A stretch of 64,000 nt of DNA from the NCBI GenBank assembly GCA_007922195.1, contig ML681994.1:53402025-53466024 (forward strand), given 5' to 3'. Source of the DNA: Podocnemis expansa. Lineage: Eukaryota > Chordata > Testudines > Podocnemididae. The notes beneath the pieces were generated by a model, which saw nothing but the letters and a program-made list of their open reading frames with translations, was not told the DNA's origin and made no database searches. Every line of letters begins with the position of its first letter. Within the stretch, counting starts at the first letter, position 1. This document shows, piece by piece, positions 60,801 to 64,000 of this stretch. Position numbers and translations under genes: made by a program.

Positions 60801-63800
60801 ATCTAAACCATCCAAGACACACTTTCAATGCAGAAAATATTAATTCTTTCCCACTCAGAATGTCTAAACAATGTAATGGTGAAGAAAATTAGTGGAAACA
60901 TAGTAGTTCATAAGAAGTCTTAACTTTCTTTTTAAATATCAAAGATAATTTCAAGGTGAAAAAAAAAAAGTGTGTTTGTACCAATCCAAAGCATCTGATT
61001 TGAAACTTCAAGTCCCCAAACTGGCTCAGGAAATTCTGCAGAATATGAATACCTGGACAAGTTAAAGAATCCAATGTGACTTATGTTTATACAAGTTATG
61101 GAACCAGAAACTAATCTCAGTTTAAGAACTGAAAAGGACTTAAAGATGTTGCCATAATTCAACACTTCCTATGTTCATAGCAACTGTCTGTTGGAGTTTT
61201 CATCCACACTTAATTTGGCTGCAGTACTGAAATAGCAATATTATTTCTGAAACTATGATACAACTTCTTCATAGAGTAGTAGGAAGTAGCTAGGGGCACA
61301 AAGAAAGACAAAAAGCACGATTGGCTGTCACTTTCCAGGCAGAAGGGAGAAACATCCAACAGTTTGTATTAGTGACACAAACAAACAAACATTTGATCAC
61401 TTTTTAAATACTTTAAAGTAAATGAAGAAATCTGAGTTCAAGAGTTTTCTTTATCCTTCATATTCTTGATCTAACCAACTGGGGCACTGATCCCCTAGCT
61501 GACTATCTGCAGATCCCTGTTCCCATATAGCATTAGTTGCAGGAACAGGCCCTTAGTGATTTACAAACAGGAAGATCTCAGTAAAATGTATATGAATGGG
61601 TAACAAGTAAAAGAAGAGAATTTCTTACATTAATTGTAGGACCTCTCTTGTACCTTTAAAGAAATTAAACAAGTTCACATCCTTTGTGTCGTACCAGTCA
61701 TCTCTGCCTTCCTATACCACTACCATTAGGAATCACCTACGTGATATTTTACTTCCATTAATTTACTTCAAAGCTAATTATTTTCAAAAGTATGTGTTCC
61801 CATCAATCTGGGCTAAACCTTAATATCAAATGCCTAGCTTTATTATTGCAACTCAACAGTAATTACACGTAGCCAATACTAACACACTTACACATTGTAT
61901 AGCATTTCAAAATGTGAAACTTTTCTGACCAATTTAAGTTCTATTTGGTTTACATTTATACTGAATTTTGGCAATGCTATATTACTGATCAATATTTATG
62001 ATCTTATGACTACTTTAATTCAAAGATATATATGTGGAATACATAGCACAGAGAGAAAAGGGTTTTATCAGCAACACTTTGGTTTGCAAGTCATTATGAA
62101 TTAAGTTTACTTCATATACACAAAACCCATAAAAAAAATAAAAATAAAGAAAGGATTCCAGGTTTCACAGAGACACAGCTTAGGATGCTTTGGAGCATTT
62201 ATACACATATTCTTGGGATTATTTCTCATAACTGCCTACGAACTAATCTGCTTTAGGTATGATTTCAACTGTACAAGGCTCAGCAGCAGCAATACAACAA
62301 AGAGGAAATCAAGTAGTTTTTCTACATCCAAACAGGTCACATAAAAGCAGTGTGGATAAAAACAAGCTTAAAAATAAACTAAATAAATTTGGATTTTAAA
62401 TTTGAGCATTGTGTTAAAGCTTAAATTGCTCATTGTGTGTTTTGTACTATTTAAAAGTAGTTTACTAATTGTTAATTGAATTTCAGACTTTTAATTTGTT
62501 TTCTATGAAAAAGTTTCACACTTAAAACACTCCTCTCTAATGAATAAGGTAGTGTAAAGGCCTCATTAACATCTTCAATGTGAGAACACCAAAATGCAAA
62601 TGAAACACTGACAGACAAATAACCCATGTTACATTTATAGACTGCCCAATATACTGAACGACCATAAATCAAGAAAGCAGTATGAATACTTCAACCAAGT
62701 ATACTCTATTCAGGCTCCTAAATCACTTAGATGTTCTGAAAATTTCTCAGTTAGGCTCCCAGACCTGTTATTTATGTACCTATCTTTAGGCTCCTGTATT
62801 AGAAAACGTCGTTCTCTTTATATAAAATGTTCACAATAACTTGTTTTGTTTCGAACAAAATTTTAAACTACAAACAGAAAAAAATAAAAATACAATTTTA
62901 CTCTGATGCTGCAAACATTTATGCATGTGCTTTAAGCAGATGAGTAATCCCACAATTATTGTCAACAAAATTCTATAACTCCTTAAGATTCTGAAAGTTC
63001 AAGGCCTTTAATATTTAATATTAATTTGTAATGGCACTGTAGAAGAAAATTTACAATAAATTATAAATGCCTTTTTAAAGTTGCAACAGATCAAGTGTTC
63101 CAATTAATTTTACAAACGTCTCAACCTGGTTTATATCAGCGATTTAAAAAACCAAAAAAAACCCAGTCATTAAGCAATTTAAATTATTTCAGCTGCTCCA
63201 CCCTTATCTAAACCAGATTCTCTCAGGTCTTTTTTGGGACAGAAGTCAGTACTGGCAGAACTCCACAACCTAAGGATACTGTGTACCCATTTCTTACCTT
63301 CCAAAGCCATGAGATATTACTCTTCAACCATTTTGGGGTAAAGAAAGGCATTAAATCCAGCCCTAAGGAAGTGTAATTTTGGATAAAGGAGGCAACATTT
63401 CTTTGGCACATTTTCAGAATGCTAAACAACACTCAGAAAAGCCGGATTAGGACTTGTCTACACATGATATTGTTTACTCTTACTTAAGAAGTGTCCCAAC
63501 ATTCAATTATTTAGGATAACTGTATACTTTCAATTCACTCTCTTTTCAGTCTAAATTCAGTTTCATGTGCAAACAAGCCCTTAGGTAGCAGAGGGACAAA
63601 TTAGCTAGTAAAAAATTCATAGTAGATTTTATTTATCACAGAGCTCTTATTTATCAACATCTGTAACCTGTTCTACACACACAGAATAAAAAGCCGTCAA
63701 CATTAGAAAATATTTGTATGGTGGCAGCTGAGTTTCTCAAACTATGTACTTTACACAGTTTTCCAACAGAAATTAAATTGGTAAACACATTTACAAATGC

Positions 63801-64000
63801 TGAAGACAGACTATATCGTGCTTTGATTTTTTGCTTTATTATAATAAGGTTTTTAACTAGTTTTTACCTATGTATCCATAGCACAATAAGTTTTGGACTG
63901 AGCTGTTAAATATATTTCTCCCATTAACCCTTTCTTGCTGACAGAAGAATCCCATTTAATGTAAAATTTATCAAGTCACTTTATTGATATGTGACAAAAC

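Larger units (their letters stand above)
45897..64000 (-). other. CNOT2 5' intron (upstream end not in window)
   Basis: 18 kb lying 5' of the residue 17-57 exon. Contains the second duplicated retroposon (46132-46355), hAT-like ends without partners (46676, 47862), (TA)n tracts, a tRNA-like SINE head (51025-51080), the Penelope-like snap-back insertion (52935-53528), a GC-rich hAT MITE (54357-54517), a Tigger transposon (56712-59166) and a hAT MITE (60607-60800). 59170-60600 and 60810-64000 show nothing I can name. The initiator exon was not found. Confidence 0.75.

Noticed and set aside
45897..64000. CNOT2 initiator exon (about 16 codons)
   Set aside because: No in-frame ATG exon ending at a phase-0 donor with the expected peptide was found; assumed beyond 64000.

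Overview
The window is eukaryotic nuclear DNA from an amniote, most likely a turtle (a crocodilian is the main alternative). It is AT-rich and intron-dominated. The host gene has short exons with GT..AG borders, and the introns carry CR1 LINEs, Penelope-like element 3' ends, hAT MITEs, a Tigger/pogo transposon and ERV solo LTRs, a mix I associate with turtle genomes. The species call is inference; gene and repeat calls rest on the sequence.

One host gene is visible: CNOT2, subunit 2 of the CCR4-NOT deadenylase complex, on the minus strand from right to left. Thirteen coding exons between 45896 and 5435 join without a frame break into 1488 nt (496 codons). Against human CNOT2 (540 aa, from memory) they cover residues 17-512. 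The exon for the first 16 residues lies beyond 64000 and the exon for the last 28 residues lies left of position 1. I found no second host gene; the many short open frames are intron or transposon noise.

Layout. 1-5434: the last intron before the missing terminal exon, little recognisable. 5435-8274: exons for the C-terminal NOT-box and connector, with an intron holding a CR1 split by a hAT MITE. 8275-17099: an intron dense in CR1 (including an endonuclease/reverse-transcriptase segment), a Penelope-like tail and small DNA transposons. 17100-27929: nine-exon middle of the gene, including two DFPAL motifs in adjacent exons. 27930-45773: two large introns around the 67-nt exon at 31901, the second filled with Penelope-like fragments, hAT MITEs, a CR1 interrupted by a hAT, two solo LTRs and a duplicated retroposon. 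45774-45896: most 5' exon in view. 45897-64000: first-intron sequence with a Penelope-like insertion carrying a near-perfect 208-bp inverted duplication, a GC-rich hAT MITE, a nearly complete Tigger transposon with a degraded transposase, and another hAT MITE.

No novel multi-gene system is present. The most unusual structure is the snap-back Penelope-like insertion at 52935-53528, followed by the series of precisely delimited hAT MITEs (8-bp target duplications), two of them splitting CR1 copies, and the Tigger copy lacking its first catalytic Asp.
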